The notes under the pieces were generated by a model. It was not told where the DNA came from. It ran no database searches and saw nothing but the letters and a program-made list of their open reading frames with translations. A stretch of 40,249 nt of DNA from assembly GCA_023460715.1 (NCBI GenBank), contig JAEWPH010000035.1:1-40249 (forward strand), in the 5' to 3' direction. Positions 23,110 through 30,084 of the stretch are shown here, in pieces. How positions within the stretch are numbered: position 1 is the stretch's first letter; every line of letters starts with the position of its first letter. Source of the stretch: Pseudomonadota bacterium (GTDB lineage: Bacteria > Pseudomonadota > Gammaproteobacteria > Burkholderiales > Burkholderiaceae_C). A program made the position numbers and the translations under genes.

Positions 23110-24000
23110 TCAGTCGGTGTCGAACCCGAACAGGCGGGCAGGGTTGGTGACGAGGACGCGCTCGCGCGTGGCGGCGTCGGGCGTGAAGCGGTACAGCAGT
23201 TCCAGCAGATCGCCTTCGTTCGGCGGCTGCCTGACCGACACGGGGTGGGGCCAGTCGCTGCCCCAGATGCAGCGCTCCGGCGCGGCGGCGATGAGCCGCT
23301 GGGCGAGCGGCACCACGTCGTCCCACGGGAAGCCCTGGCGGGACAGCTTTTCCGACAGCGACAGCATCACCCACACATTGCCGCGCTCCAGCAGGCGCAG
23401 CACGCAGGCCAGGCTGGGGTCGGCGTCGCCGCGCGACGGGTCGATGCGCCCCATGTGGTCCATCACCACGGGGACCTGCAGGTGCTCGAAGGGCTGCATC
23501 TGCTCGGCGATGCCGGTGGGCTCGGGCTGCACCTTCACGTACCAGCCCAGTTCCTCGACCCGTGCCAGGGCGCGCTCCATCTGCGCCGGCGTGAACGAGA
23601 TGCCCAGGCCGCCGCGCGTGAACCGCGCGCCGCGCACACCGGCCTCGTGCAGCCGCTGCAGGTAGGCGTCGTCCCGCTCCAGCAGCACCGCCGCGTTGGC
23701 ACAGCCCCGGTAGCGGCTGGGCCCGCCGCCCGCATTGAGCGCGGCCAGGGCGTCCAGCACCACCGCATGGTCGGCGCCATAGGTGGTGGCCTGGACGATC
23801 ACGCCCCGGGTGATGCCCAGGGTGGCATGCAGGCGCTGGGCCACCTGCCAGGTGGCGGAGGGCATCTCGTAGGCGGCGCCGGCGCGCACGGGGTACTGCG
23901 CGGGCGGACCGAACACATGGAGCTGGCTGTCGCAGGCCAGCGGGGGCGGCAGCGGCACCGGCGCGCGGGGCTGCGGATCGAAGGGCAGGTAGTCGGGCAT
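23110..24000 (-). CDS. Amidohydrolase-2 family lactone/pyrone hydrolase (LigI-like)
   Basis: A 296-residue TIM-barrel hydrolase of the COG3618/LigI group, whose members open 2-pyrone-4,6-dicarboxylate or sugar lactones. Features are 'ACDSQLHVFGP' near the start, 'GVRGARFTRGG' (substrate-contacting Arg region), 'MDHMGRIDPS' and 'CIWGSDWPHP' (catalytic Asp). The usual H-x-H is Q-x-H here (Gln26, His28), which fits metal-independent members such as LigI. It lies between ridA and the FAH gene. A ring-opened lactone intermediate is a likely substrate, but which one is unknown. Confidence 0.8.
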   Translation of the reverse strand: MPDYLPFDPQPRAPVPLPPPLACDSQLHVFGPPAQYPVRAGAAYEMPSATWQVAQRLHATLGITRGVIVQATTYGADHAVVLDALAALNAGGGPSRYRGCANAAVLLERDDAYLQRLHEAGVRGARFTRGGLGISFTPAQMERALARVEELGWYVKVQPEPTGIAEQMQPFEHLQVPVVMDHMGRIDPSRGDADPSLACVLRLLERGNVWVMLSLSEKLSRQGFPWDDVVPLAQRLIAAAPERCIWGSDWPHPVSVRQPPNEGDLLELLYRFTPDAATRERVLVTNPARLFGFDTD

Positions 24001-24037
24001 GGGGCGTCTTGGGGGCGTTGGCGCGGGGTGTGGGGGC

Positions 24038-24478
24038 TCAGGCGATATAGGCGGTGAAGCTGCACTCGATGAGCTTGCCCATGTCGAGTTCGGGCGCGTG
24101 GATGGCGTGGCGCGCCGGGCGCGAGGCCGGGTCGGGGAACATCGCCAGCCACGGGGCGTTCAGCGCCGGGCGCTGGCTGCGGTCCTTCATCCAGACGGTC
24201 AGCTTGGCGATGTCCGCCGTGCTGCCGCCGGCCGCCTCGACGATGCGGCGCACGTTGTCCAGCATGAAGCGGCATTGCGCTTCGATGGTGGGCGCAATCT
24301 CCCCCGTGGCCGGGTCGGTGCCCAGCACGCTGCCGCTCTCCAGCAGCGGGCCGACGCGGCACGCGGCCGGAATGGGGTTCTTGTGGCTGAAGTCGCCGAT
24401 GTGGATGCTGGTACGCGCGGCCGGGGCCTGCCGGCTCAGTCGGCCGTGATCTGCGCTTGCTGGATGATCGGTGTCCAT
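24038..24478 (-). CDS. RidA (YjgF/Rid) family enamine/imine deaminase-like protein
   Basis: A 146-residue protein. The RidA fold starts at 'RTSIHIGDFSHKNPIPAACRVGPLL', then 'GTDPATGEIAPTIEAQCRFMLDNVRRIVEAAG', and ends 'IECSFTAYIA'. The only usual start codon available is ATG 24478, which adds about 22 residues before the conserved region and overlaps the upstream receptor gene by 43 bases. Rid proteins hydrolyse reactive enamines or imines, and some catabolic members are 2-aminomuconate deaminases. In this operon it may deaminate an amino-dienoate intermediate or simply detoxify. Which one is open. Confidence 0.82.
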   Translation of the reverse strand: MDTDHPASADHGRLSRQAPAARTSIHIGDFSHKNPIPAACRVGPLLESGSVLGTDPATGEIAPTIEAQCRFMLDNVRRIVEAAGGSTADIAKLTVWMKDRSQRPALNAPWLAMFPDPASRPARHAIHAPELDMGKLIECSFTAYIA

Positions 24479-25416
24479 CGCTGGTCTTCCTGGGTCAGGT
24501 ACTGGGTGAATTGCTGGGGCGTGCTGGCGCGGGCCTCCGAGCCGAGCGCGCGGAAGCGCTCCTGCACGGCCTTGTCGGCCAGGATCTGCTGCAGCGTGGC
24601 GGACAGCCGCTGCACGATCTGCGGCGAGGTGCCCTTGGGCGCGAGCAGGCCGGTGAAGGTCTCGGCGCTGAAGCGGGGAAAGCCCGACTCGGCGAGCGTG
24701 GGCACGTCGGGCAACTGGGGCAGGCGCTGCGGCGAGGTCACGGCCAGCACGCGGGTGCGGCCTGCCTGCACGAAGGGCAGTGCGACCGACAGCTGGTCGA
24801 AGTTGAACTGCACCTGCCCGCCCAGCAGATCGGTAGTGGCGGGCGCGTTGCCCTTGTAGTGCGCGGTGGTCCAGCGGGCGCCGCTTTCGCGCTGCAGGTA
24901 TTCGCTCACCAGGTGGTTGGTGGTGCCGGCGCCCGGCGAGGCCATGATCACGTCGTTGCCCTTGACCTTGGCGGCCTCGAGCAGCTCGCCCAGCGTGCGA
25001 AAGCGCACCTTGGGATGCACCTGCAGCAGCAGCGGCGTGAACGACACGGAGCTGACCGGCACGAAGTCCTTCTTCCAGTCGTAGACGTTGCGCTTGAAGA
25101 TCAGCGGCGAGAACAGCACCGGACCATTGGCGCCCATGAAGAAGGTGTAGCCATCGGGTTCGGCCTTGGCGACCGCCTCGCCCGCGATGAGCCCGCCGGC
25201 ACCGGGGCGGTTGTCCACCACGAAGGGCTGGCCCAGGCGTTGCTGCAGCTGCTCGCTGATGATGCGGGCGGCCCCGTCCACGTTGCCCCCTGGTGGGTAG
25301 GGCAAGACCAGCTTGACGGGCTTGTCGGGCCAGCTGCCCGGCGGCTGGGCGTGGGCCAGCGGGGCGGCCAGGGTGCAGGCGAGCAGGCCTGCGCGCAGGA
25401 TGGATCTTCGGTGCAT
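24436..25416 (-). CDS. Bug/TctC-family periplasmic solute-binding protein
   Basis: A 326-residue periplasmic receptor of the tripartite tricarboxylate transporter family, very numerous in Comamonadaceae. The signal peptide ends 'AHA-QP' (about residue 23). Family motifs are 'WPDKPVKLVLPYPPGGNVDGAARI', 'VVDNRPGAGGLIAGEAVAKAEPDGYTFFMG', and 'PDVPTLAESGFP'. No TctA or TctB membrane genes are present, so it is an orphan receptor that would use a transporter encoded elsewhere. As first gene of the catabolic operon it probably binds the substrate or a precursor carboxylate. Confidence 0.93.
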   Translation of the reverse strand: MHRRSILRAGLLACTLAAPLAHAQPPGSWPDKPVKLVLPYPPGGNVDGAARIISEQLQQRLGQPFVVDNRPGAGGLIAGEAVAKAEPDGYTFFMGANGPVLFSPLIFKRNVYDWKKDFVPVSSVSFTPLLLQVHPKVRFRTLGELLEAAKVKGNDVIMASPGAGTTNHLVSEYLQRESGARWTTAHYKGNAPATTDLLGGQVQFNFDQLSVALPFVQAGRTRVLAVTSPQRLPQLPDVPTLAESGFPRFSAETFTGLLAPKGTSPQIVQRLSATLQQILADKAVQERFRALGSEARASTPQQFTQYLTQEDQRWTPIIQQAQITAD

Positions 25417-25524
25417 GCGATGTCTCCGTTGGGGGCTGTGCCGCGGTGCGGCCGCCCTGGTCTCGTTGTGAATGCATCGTAGGCCGCGCACCCCGCTCGC
25501 AACAATGCCGGTATCGCCAAAACG

Positions 25525-25537
25525 TCCACATGGTGGA
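25525..25537. promoter_or_regulatory. Candidate IclR operator between the divergent catabolic operon and flavin reductase-iclR
   Basis: TCCAC-ATG-GTGGA is a perfect 5-bp dyad with a 3-base centre, extended imperfectly as CG(T)...ACG. It lies in the 219-base divergent region, 109 bases before the receptor gene and 99 before the flavin reductase. IclR-type regulators bind dyads of this size. Assignment is by position. Confidence 0.45.
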
Positions 25538-25635
25538 ACGATTGGGTGCTTCGGCATGGCCTGGCCGCGCCCGCGATTTGCACAATGGCGGCCAGCGCCC
25601 GTTTTCGAGGGCGGACCGAACCTGCCGTACGCACC

Positions 25636-26280
25636 ATGACCCCTTCGCACACGACCCTTGCCGCGGACTCCCTCGATCCGGAGGCCACCTATCGCCTGAT
25701 GAGCGGCATCGTCGTGCCGCGGCCCATCGCCTGGATCACGACCCTGTCGGCGCAGGGCGTCGTCAACCTGGCGCCGTTCTCGTGCTTCACCTTCGTGTCC
25801 AACAAGCCGCCGCTGCTGGGGGTGAACATCGGCCGCAAGGCCGGGCGCCTCAAGGACACGGGCGCGCACATCCACGAACGTGGGGAATACGTGGTGAACA
25901 TCGGGCATGGCGGGCAACTGCATGCCATCCATGAGAGCAGCGCCGAGCATGCGCCGGACGTGAGCGAGGCCGAACTGCTGGGCCTGGCCACGGTGCCGAG
26001 CGGCCACATCGCCGTGCCGCGGCTGGCCGATGCACCGGTGTCGATGGAATGCCGGCTCGAGCGCGTCATTCCCTTCGGACTCACCGGGGCGGAGTTCTTC
26101 GTGGGCGAGGTGCTGGCTTTCCATGTCCGCAGCGACCTGCTGCAGGCGGGCAAGATCGACACGCGCGCGCTGGACCCGGTGTGCCGCATCGGCGGGCCCA
26201 ACTACGCCACGCTCGGCGAGATCATCACCTTGCGCGGCATGGCTCAGACGGCCAAGACCGTGGTGGGCGGCGGGGCCTGA
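25636..26280 (+). CDS. Flavin reductase-like FMN-binding protein
   Basis: A 214-residue protein of the flavin reductase-like, FMN-binding split-barrel family. I chose ATG 25636 ('MTPSHTTLAADSL'); the longer frame upstream lacks conserved residues. Motifs include 'YRLMSGIVVPRPIAWITTLS', 'NLAPFSCFTFVSNKPPLLGVNI' and 'GEYVVNIG'. Such proteins supply reduced flavin to oxygenases or act as small oxidoreductases. No oxygenase partner is adjacent. It overlaps iclR by one base (TGATG) and diverges from the catabolic operon, so it is probably part of the same pathway. Confidence 0.85.
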   Translation: MTPSHTTLAADSLDPEATYRLMSGIVVPRPIAWITTLSAQGVVNLAPFSCFTFVSNKPPLLGVNIGRKAGRLKDTGAHIHERGEYVVNIGHGGQLHAIHESSAEHAPDVSEAELLGLATVPSGHIAVPRLADAPVSMECRLERVIPFGLTGAEFFVGEVLAFHVRSDLLQAGKIDTRALDPVCRIGGPNYATLGEIITLRGMAQTAKTVVGGGA

Positions 26281-27074
26281 TGCCGGCGGCTGCCCCGCAC
26301 GACCGCCGTGACGGCGCGCAGAGCATCCGCCGCGCGGTGGCCGTGCTGCGCATCGTGGCGGCGGGGCAGGAGCATGGGGTGCGGCTCACCGATGTGGCCG
26401 GCGCCACCGGCCTGAACCGCCCCACCGCCCACCGCATCCTGCGGGCACTGGTGGGCGAGGGCGCCGTGGAGCACGACGCGGCCACGCGCCGCTATCGGAT
26501 CGGGCGGGAGGTTTCGCTGATGGGGCTGGCCCGGCCCGCCGGCCTGCCCCTCCGGTCGCTGGCCGCGCCTTACCTGCGCGCCCTGAGCGAGGAGCTGGGT
26601 GACACCTGCTTCCTGACCATCCGCAACGGCGATGACTCCGTGTGCCTGGACCGTGCGCTCGGCAGCTACCCGATCAAGGTGCTGTCGATCGAGGTGGGGG
26701 CGCGCCGGCTGCTGGGTGTCGGGGTCAGCGGGGTGGTGCTGCTGGCCGCGCTCGACTACCCGGAGGCGGTGCAGATCATGGAGCGCAATGCCGGCCGGCT
26801 GCGTGGCCTGCGGCTGCAGGCGGCCGAGATTTTGGAGCGGGGCGCCCAGGCTCGGGTGCAGGGCTATGCCTATGCCGCCAACGGCGTGGTGCGGGGTACG
26901 CGCGCCGTCGCGGTGCCCGTGCGCACGCCCGCCGGCAAGACCGTGGCCGGCATCGCGGTCACCACGATCTCCTCGCGCCTGCCGGAGGCGCGGCTGCAGA
27001 TCGTGGTGGGCGCCATGCAGGCGTGTGCCGCGCGCATCGGCGCGGCCGTTTCGGAGCGCGCCCTGCCAGCCTGA
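26280..27074 (+). CDS. IclR-family transcriptional regulator
   Basis: A 264-residue regulator. The winged-helix N-terminus runs 'QSIRRAVAVLRIVAAGQEHGVRLTDVAGATGLNRPTAHRILRALVGEGAVE'. The effector domain has 'CFLTIRNGDDSVCLDRALGSYPIKVLSIEVGARRLLGVGVSG' and 'RVQGYAYAANGVVRGTRAVAVPVRTPAGK'. ATG at 26280 overlaps the flavin reductase stop, so the two are co-translated. It probably controls the divergent catabolic operon in response to a pathway metabolite, through the dyad at 25525-25537. Its stop directly abuts the stop of the convergent dehydrogenase gene. Confidence 0.93.
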   Translation: MPAAAPHDRRDGAQSIRRAVAVLRIVAAGQEHGVRLTDVAGATGLNRPTAHRILRALVGEGAVEHDAATRRYRIGREVSLMGLARPAGLPLRSLAAPYLRALSEELGDTCFLTIRNGDDSVCLDRALGSYPIKVLSIEVGARRLLGVGVSGVVLLAALDYPEAVQIMERNAGRLRGLRLQAAEILERGAQARVQGYAYAANGVVRGTRAVAVPVRTPAGKTVAGIAVTTISSRLPEARLQIVVGAMQACAARIGAAVSERALPA

Positions 27075-27923
27075 TCAGTAGGCGTACACGCCGCGGCCCG
27101 TCTTGCGGCCCAGGCGGCCGGCGGCCACGTATTCCTTGAGCAGCGGGCAGGGGCGGTACTTGCTGTCGCCGAACTCTTCCAGGTACACGTTCATCACGGC
27201 CAGGCACACGTCCAGGCCGATCATGTCGGCCAGCGCCAGCGGGCCGATGGGCTGGTTGCAGCCCAGCTTCATGCCGGCGTCGATGTCCTCGGCGGTGGCC
27301 AGGCCCTCGGCCAGCACGAAGAAGGCCTCGTTGATCATCGGCACCAGGATGCGGTTGACCACGAAGCCCGGCGCGTTCTTGACGGTGATGGGGCTCTTGC
27401 CGAGCTTCTCGGACAGCGCCTTGACCGTGTCGTGCGTGGCATCGCTGGTCTGCAGGCCGCGGATGATCTCCACCAGCGCCATCATCGGAACCGGGTTGAA
27501 GAAGTGCATGCCGATGAACTTGTCCGGGCGGGACGTGACGGCGGCCAGCTGGGTGATGGAGATGGACGAGGTGTTGGAGGCGATGAGCACCTCGGGTCCC
27601 ACGAGCGCATCGACCTGTTTGAGGATCTTGACCTTCAGGTCGTGGTTTTCGGTGGCGGCCTCGATGACGAGCTGCGCGGCCTTCAGGTCGTCGTAGTTCG
27701 TCGAGGTCTTGATGCGGGCCAGGGCGGCGGCTTTGTCCGCCTCGGTGCATTTTTCCTTCTTGATGAGCCGGTCCAGGCTGCCGGCCACGGTGGCCAGGCC
27801 CTTTTGCACCGCGGCGTCGGAGATGTCCACCATCACCACGTCGATGCCGGAAACCGCGCACGCCTGCGCGATGCCGTTGCCCATGGTGCCCGCGCCGATG
27901 ATGCCCACTGTGCTGATCGTCAT
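27075..27923 (-). CDS. 3-hydroxybutyryl-CoA dehydrogenase (PaaH/Hbd type)
   Basis: A 282-residue NAD(P)-dependent dehydrogenase oxidising L-3-hydroxyacyl-CoA to 3-oxoacyl-CoA, usual in fatty-acid, phenylacetate and hydroxybutyrate metabolism. The Rossmann motif 'GIIGAGTMGNGIA' is at 8-20, followed by 'EAATENHDLK', catalytic Ser in 'SNTSSISITQLA', 'FIGMHFFNPVPMMALVEII' with the catalytic His, and 'GFVVNRILVPMINEA'. Length is standard. It is divergent from the sensor-kinase gene (100 bases) and transcribed alone. Short-chain specificity is inferred from family similarity. Confidence 0.94.
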   Translation of the reverse strand: MTISTVGIIGAGTMGNGIAQACAVSGIDVVMVDISDAAVQKGLATVAGSLDRLIKKEKCTEADKAAALARIKTSTNYDDLKAAQLVIEAATENHDLKVKILKQVDALVGPEVLIASNTSSISITQLAAVTSRPDKFIGMHFFNPVPMMALVEIIRGLQTSDATHDTVKALSEKLGKSPITVKNAPGFVVNRILVPMINEAFFVLAEGLATAEDIDAGMKLGCNQPIGPLALADMIGLDVCLAVMNVYLEEFGDSKYRPCPLLKEYVAAGRLGRKTGRGVYAY

Positions 27924-28023
27924 GTCGGATGCCTTTGTCTTGGAGAATTGAGAGTAAGTCAGGGAAAGCGATGCCCTGATGTTATCGGCAGTGCCGGGCA
28001 TGCCCATTGCTAGTCTGGTCGCC

Positions 28024-29241
28024 ATGGAGACGACACAGGACGTGGTTTGGCCGGGCCCGGGGCACACCCCCTGGGAGCATCGCCTGCGCCTGCTGCTCGA
28101 TTCCACCGACGAAGGCGTGTTCGGCATCGACCTGGCCGGCAACTGCATGTTCATCAACCAGGCCGCGGCGCGCATGATCGGCAGCGCGCCGCCGGCCGTG
28201 CTGGGCCGCAACATGCATGCGCTCACGCACCATTCCCATGCCGACGGCGCCCACTATGCCGAGGCGGACTGCCCGATCTTCAACGCCTTCCGCCGCGGCA
28301 TGCCCTGCCGGCTGGACAACGAGGTGTTCTGGCGCCAGGACGGCAGCAGCTTCGCGGTGGAGTACTCCAGCCACCCCATCGTGGAGGACGGGGCGGTGCA
28401 GGGCGCGGTGATCGCCTTCGTGGACATCACGGCCCGCCGCCACGCGGCCGAGGAACTGCAGCGCGCCCACGACGGGCTGGAACTGCGCGTGGCCGAGCGC
28501 ACGCAGGCCCTGTCGCAGGCGCTGCAGCAGCTGCGGGAGCTGTCCGCCTATTCCGAACGGGTGCGCGAAGAAGAGCGCACCCGTATCGCGCGCGAGGTGC
28601 ACGACGAACTGGGCAGCCTGCTGGTGGCCCTGAAGATGGACGTGAACTGGCTGCACAAGCGGCTGGGCGAGCAGGCCCAGCGCAGTGCCAGCGACGCGGA
28701 CGCCATGCGCTCGCAGATGCGCTGCAAGTGCCAGAACATGAGCCGGTCGATCGAGACCGCCGTGGACAACGTGGGCCGCATCATCACCGACCTGCGCCCC
28801 AGCATCCTGGACCACCAGGGCCTGTGGGCCGCGCTGGAATGGCAGGCCCAGGAGTTCGCGCAGGCGGCCGAGATGGCGCTGGACTGGCGTTGCGCCGTGC
28901 CCGGGTCGGACGGGCGGCTGCCCGACGACGACGCCACGGCGGTGTTCCGCATCTTTCAGGAGATCCTGAGCAACATCGGCCGACACGCGCGCGCCGGCGC
29001 CGTGGCGGTGGACATCGCGGTGCGCGGGGGCCATCTGCAGCTGCGCGTACAGGACGACGGCGTAGGCGTGGAGCGCCAGGCGCTGGAGGCGCCCACGTCC
29101 TACGGCGTGATGGGCATGCGCGAGCGCGCGAGGCAACTCGGCGGGCAGCTGCACATCACCAGCGCACCCGGCGCGGGCACCTGCCTGCTGCTGGAGGTGC
29201 CTTGGGCGGTTGCCGCACCACGGCGCGGAGCGCCGGCATGA
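28024..29241 (+). CDS. Soluble PAS-domain histidine kinase (HisKA_3, NarX/DegS class)
   Basis: A 405-residue cytoplasmic sensor kinase with no membrane helix. A PAS domain covers about 18-138 ('LLLDSTDEGVFGIDLAGNCMFIN' to 'GAVIAFVDITARRHA') and contains 'ADCPIFNAFRRGMPC', whose two cysteines recur in this PAS type. A coiled coil follows (about 138-182), then the phosphorylated His193 in 'RIAREVHDELGSLL' and an HATPase with Asn317 ('FQEILSNIGRHA'), 'DDGVG' and 'GVMGMRERA'. Starts at 27979 and 28000 are also in frame; none has a strong ribosome site. It overlaps the response regulator gene by 4 bases (ATGA). The signal might be redox or a small ligand; it is not known. Confidence 0.9.
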   Translation: METTQDVVWPGPGHTPWEHRLRLLLDSTDEGVFGIDLAGNCMFINQAAARMIGSAPPAVLGRNMHALTHHSHADGAHYAEADCPIFNAFRRGMPCRLDNEVFWRQDGSSFAVEYSSHPIVEDGAVQGAVIAFVDITARRHAAEELQRAHDGLELRVAERTQALSQALQQLRELSAYSERVREEERTRIAREVHDELGSLLVALKMDVNWLHKRLGEQAQRSASDADAMRSQMRCKCQNMSRSIETAVDNVGRIITDLRPSILDHQGLWAALEWQAQEFAQAAEMALDWRCAVPGSDGRLPDDDATAVFRIFQEILSNIGRHARAGAVAVDIAVRGGHLQLRVQDDGVGVERQALEAPTSYGVMGMRERARQLGGQLHITSAPGAGTCLLLEVPWAVAAPRRGAPA

Positions 29242-29930
29242 CCGGGGGCGCCGCGCCCATCCGCCTGCTGCTGTGCGATGACCACCGCATCGTGCGCGAG
29301 GGGCTGCGCCAGGTGCTGTGCGACCCGGCCAACGGCGCGCCGGAGATCCTCATCGCCGCCGAGGCCACGCAGGGGGACGACGTGCTCGATCGCGTGCAGG
29401 CGCTGGCCGGACGTGCTGGGCTGGACCTGGTGCTGCTGGACATTGCCATGCCCGGACTGGACGGTCTGGAGGTGCTGCAGACCCTGCGCCGCCGCTGGCC
29501 CGACCTGCCGGTCCTGATGCTCAGCACCTACCCCGAACGCCAGTACGCCGCGCGCTGCCTGCAGATGGGCGCGGCCGGCTACCTGCACAAGAGCGCCGAC
29601 CCGGACGACATGGTGGCCGCGGTGCGCAAGGTGGCGGGTGGCGGCTGTTATCTGTCGGATGCGGCGGCCCAGGCGCTGGCCGGCGCCGTGGGCCGCACCA
29701 GTGCGGTGCGGTCGGCCGGCGGCCGGGCGGCGGGGGTGGAGGCCTTGTCGCACCGGGAGTACCAGGTCTTTCGCCTGCTCACCGCAGGGCACAGCGTGGG
29801 CGAAATCGGTGCGCAATTGCGGCTGGCGTCCAACACGGTGAGCACCTACCGCGCCCGCATCCTGGAAAAGACCGGCGCGCGCAACGATGTGGAACTGGCC
29901 CTGCTGGCGCAGCAGGCCGTCGGCGGCTGA
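29238..29930 (+). CDS. NarL/FixJ-type response regulator
   Basis: A 230-residue regulator. The receiver has acidic pair Asp14-Asp15 ('LLLCDDHRIVREGL'), phosphoacceptor Asp68 ('LVLLDIAMPGLDG'), 'LMLSTYPE' and Lys118 ('YLHKSADPDDM'). A Gly/Ala-rich linker leads to a LuxR-type HTH ('LSHREYQVFRLLTAGHSVGEIGAQLRLASNTVSTYRARILEKTG'). It is translationally coupled to its kinase. The transporter and cyanase genes start 154 bases downstream on the same strand, with a perfect dyad in between, so it may control them. Confidence 0.94.
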   Translation: MTGGAAPIRLLLCDDHRIVREGLRQVLCDPANGAPEILIAAEATQGDDVLDRVQALAGRAGLDLVLLDIAMPGLDGLEVLQTLRRRWPDLPVLMLSTYPERQYAARCLQMGAAGYLHKSADPDDMVAAVRKVAGGGCYLSDAAAQALAGAVGRTSAVRSAGGRAAGVEALSHREYQVFRLLTAGHSVGEIGAQLRLASNTVSTYRARILEKTGARNDVELALLAQQAVGG

Positions 29931-29965
29931 TCCATGGCGGATCAGCGGCGACGCGTGTAGGGCTG

Positions 29966-29984
29966 GCACTACGCGCCGTAGTGC
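29966..29984. promoter_or_regulatory. Perfect 19-nt dyad between the two-component genes and the transporter operon
   Basis: GCACTACG (29966-29973), CGC, CGTAGTGC (29977-29984). It has the size and form of a site for a dimeric LuxR/NarL-type regulator and lies about 100 bases before the transporter start. It could alternatively act as a terminator stem for the kinase-regulator pair, though no T-run follows. Confidence 0.5.
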
Positions 29985-30084
29985 GGCGGGGCATGAAATC
30001 GCCGCGCCGGGGCCGGCAGGGCGCGTTCTGGCCCGCCGCTTGCGAGACGGCCGGCATCGTCTTCAGTCTTCACGGAGGTGCCCC

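Noticed and set aside
25546..25635. Longer N-terminus for the flavin reductase
   Set aside because: The extra 30 residues show no family similarity and would run over the candidate promoter region. ATG 25636 starts a normal-length protein.
29965..29980. Sigma-54 promoter (TGGCAC start) before the transporter operon
   Set aside because: The TGGCAC box is present, but the required TTGC-type -12 box is missing at the right distance. The bases are better explained by the perfect dyad.
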